In this document: in pieces, positions 62,908 to 64,000 of the stretch
Layout: each line of letters opens with the position of its first letter
Position numbering within the stretch: position 1 is the first letter of the stretch
From: Acinetobacter rongchengensis
GTDB lineage: Bacteria > Pseudomonadota > Gammaproteobacteria > Pseudomonadales > Moraxellaceae
DNA: 64,000 nt
Direction: 5' to 3'
Assembly (NCBI RefSeq): GCF_003611475.1
Contig: NZ_RAXT01000009.1
Location: 34,640 to 98,639, forward strand
Program-made: the position numbers and the translations under genes
Notes under the pieces: generated by a model
What the model was told of the DNA's origin: nothing
The model's database searches: none
The model's input: the letters and a program-made list of their open reading frames with translations, nothing else

Positions 62908-63220
62908 AATATTTCTCCTTAATTTTTAATTGTTCAACTTATTCATTGATAACATATTAACTAAGGTAGAACAATTCGAAATCTGGGTATTTATTTGAAT
63001 AAAATTGTAGTATGAGCAAGGTTATGTGATATACACATACTTTTTATATGGTTTTAACTTTATCTATTGAAAATAGCGGTTCTCGAAGAGCGATAACCCG
63101 ATTAAAACAAATTTACTTTTTAAGCGATATGAATACGATTTTAACAAAAAATATCGCATAAAGATTTCCTGTTCTAGCGTACAAATTTTAGAATAAAAAG
63201 CTATTTTATTGAGTTAAATT
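62908..63220. other. Intergenic region before the lysozyme gene
   Basis: About 313 bases without an ORF of note. A stem-loop pairs GCGATAT at 63124-63130 with ATATCGC at 63151-63157. Nothing else is supported. Confidence 0.45.
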
Positions 63221-63802
63221 ATGAATTCATCTTTTCCTAGAATTATATCTAAATTAATCTCGATAATTTTTAGCTCAAAAGCTGATTCAAGAGATGACTT
63301 TGCTGTTGCCGTTGATCATGCAACTGAGCAAAATATTGGCTATGCACAAGATACGCTTCAGCAAATCAGTGAAAAAGGTGTTCAGCTTATTTCTCATTTT
63401 GAAGGTTTACGTTTAAATGCTTATCAAGATAGTGTAGGGGTTTGGACGATTGGATTTGGTACAACGATTTTTCCGAATGGGCAGCTAGTAAAAGATGGGG
63501 ATTGTTGCACGATTCAACAAGCAAATAGCTATATGTTGCATGACTTAAAACGTTTTGAAGCTGCTGTGTCTAAAGCTGTACAGGTTCCATTGAATCAGCA
63601 TCAGTTTGATGCTTTAGTCTCGTTGGCGTATAACATCGGCGCAGGTGCTTTTCAGAACTCGACCTTAGTTAAAATTTTAAATACAGGCGATTATCAGGCT
63701 GCAAGCCATCAATTTGATGTTTGGATTAAAGCAAATGGCAAGACTGTTCAGGGTTTGGTGAATCGTCGGGCGATAGAAAAAGCATGCTTTTTAGGTAAAT
63801 AA
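63221..63802 (+). CDS. GH24 lysozyme (phage-type endolysin), orphan
   Basis: A 193-residue muramidase of the T4/lambdoid GH24 family. Glu61 in SHFEGLR, Asp70 in NAYQD and Thr76 in GVWTIGFG are spaced as in T4 lysozyme (Glu11, Asp20, Thr26). The N-terminal 50 residues are extra: an amphipathic, partly hydrophobic start (SFPRIISKLISIIFSS), which may be a weak signal-anchor. It cleaves peptidoglycan. No phage genes, holin or spanin are beside it in this window, so it is either an isolated remnant or the edge of something beyond 64000. The start has no strong ribosome site. Confidence 0.82.
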   Translation: MNSSFPRIISKLISIIFSSKADSRDDFAVAVDHATEQNIGYAQDTLQQISEKGVQLISHFEGLRLNAYQDSVGVWTIGFGTTIFPNGQLVKDGDCCTIQQANSYMLHDLKRFEAAVSKAVQVPLNQHQFDALVSLAYNIGAGAFQNSTLVKILNTGDYQAASHQFDVWIKANGKTVQGLVNRRAIEKACFLGK

Positions 63803-64000
63803 TGAACACCTTAAACCATTTTATTTTGAAATAAAATAAGTAGAAAAATATCACAATAATTGCAATTAAAAAACATGAATATTTGTTTAAATGTTATTTA
63901 ATTACAATAGTTTAATTAAATAAATAGTGTTCGCGTTGATTGCGATAAATTCATAATAATGTTAAGTTTGACGAATAAATAAAAAACTTAGAAGCTTACT

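Noticed and set aside
63221..64000. A prophage at the right edge
   Set aside because: Only one phage-type gene, the lysozyme, is visible; no integrase, capsid, tail, holin or att-like repeat was seen within the window.
1..64000. CRISPR arrays, tRNA or rRNA genes and insertion sequences
   Set aside because: I looked for spaced direct repeats, cloverleaf-like sequences, transposase motifs and paired terminal repeats with target duplications and found none that hold up.

Overview
The window reads as chromosomal DNA of an Acinetobacter species. It is AT-rich, and many encoded proteins have a familiar Acinetobacter form: PutA without a DNA-binding head, an acinetoferrin-type siderophore operon, and tandem UspA proteins. 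I see no rRNA, tRNA, CRISPR array, transposase or prophage block. Most genes are ordinary chromosomal genes, with a few accessory inserts.

Layout. 1-122: tail of a YbaK/EbsC-type aminoacyl-tRNA deacylase. 339-11623: an iron-regulated hydroxamate siderophore locus. A near-consensus Fur box and a -10 element precede acbABCD (two NIS synthetases, an N-hydroxylase, an acyltransferase), followed by actBCAD (small protein, RhtX-like importer, TonB-dependent receptor, MFS exporter); coding regions mostly overlap by a few bases. 11941-14480: a lipoprotein esterase, then a gene-poor stretch with short ORFs and hairpins. 14526-15509: an SMR efflux pump and a TetR regulator behind a clear palindromic operator. 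15663-23487: proline and aspartate catabolism (putA, an Lrp-type regulator, putP, aspA). 23752-34486: mixed housekeeping and orphan genes (SRPBCC, LRAT-domain protein, phosphodiester glycosidase, trmA, LysR, HD hydrolase, ppk, an SDR-type protein, argF). 34613-37538: a TetR gene divergent from prpB-prpC of the methylcitrate cycle, with no dehydratase gene after them. 37686-42906: hypothetical protein, DUF2058, DUF1275, sstT, and a SulP permease. 43020-46544: a persulfide-sensing module (bigR; pmpA-pmpB-blh) split by a two-gene zeta-toxin-like cassette. 46738-48110: a DAHP synthase preceded by two aromatic-rich leader peptides and an attenuator. 48188-56650: gcvH, an AraC regulator, a MaoC hydratase, FkbM, ABM and GNAT proteins, paired acyl-CoA dehydrogenases, and an ABC1/UbiB-family kinase. 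57396-60009: a LprI-like protein, prmB and aroC. 60095-63802: a lipoprotein, a CinA-like protein, a possible small RNA, two UspA proteins and an orphan GH24 lysozyme.

The strongest regulatory discovery is upstream of the DAHP synthase. A 20-residue leader peptide (SYYFWQFF core) is followed by four repeated TTGCC/GGCAA segments that can pair 1:2, 2:3 or 3:4, then a perfect terminator hairpin. A second leader ORF with a strong SD and the core LYFSNFYWTYF lies between that terminator and the gene. Other points worth checking are the zeta-like cassette inside the sulfide locus, an acyl-CoA dehydrogenase pair in which one partner lacks the usual catalytic EGT glutamate motif, and a possible 70-nt RNA near 61401-61472.

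All functional calls come from reading translated sequence and motifs. No database search was run.
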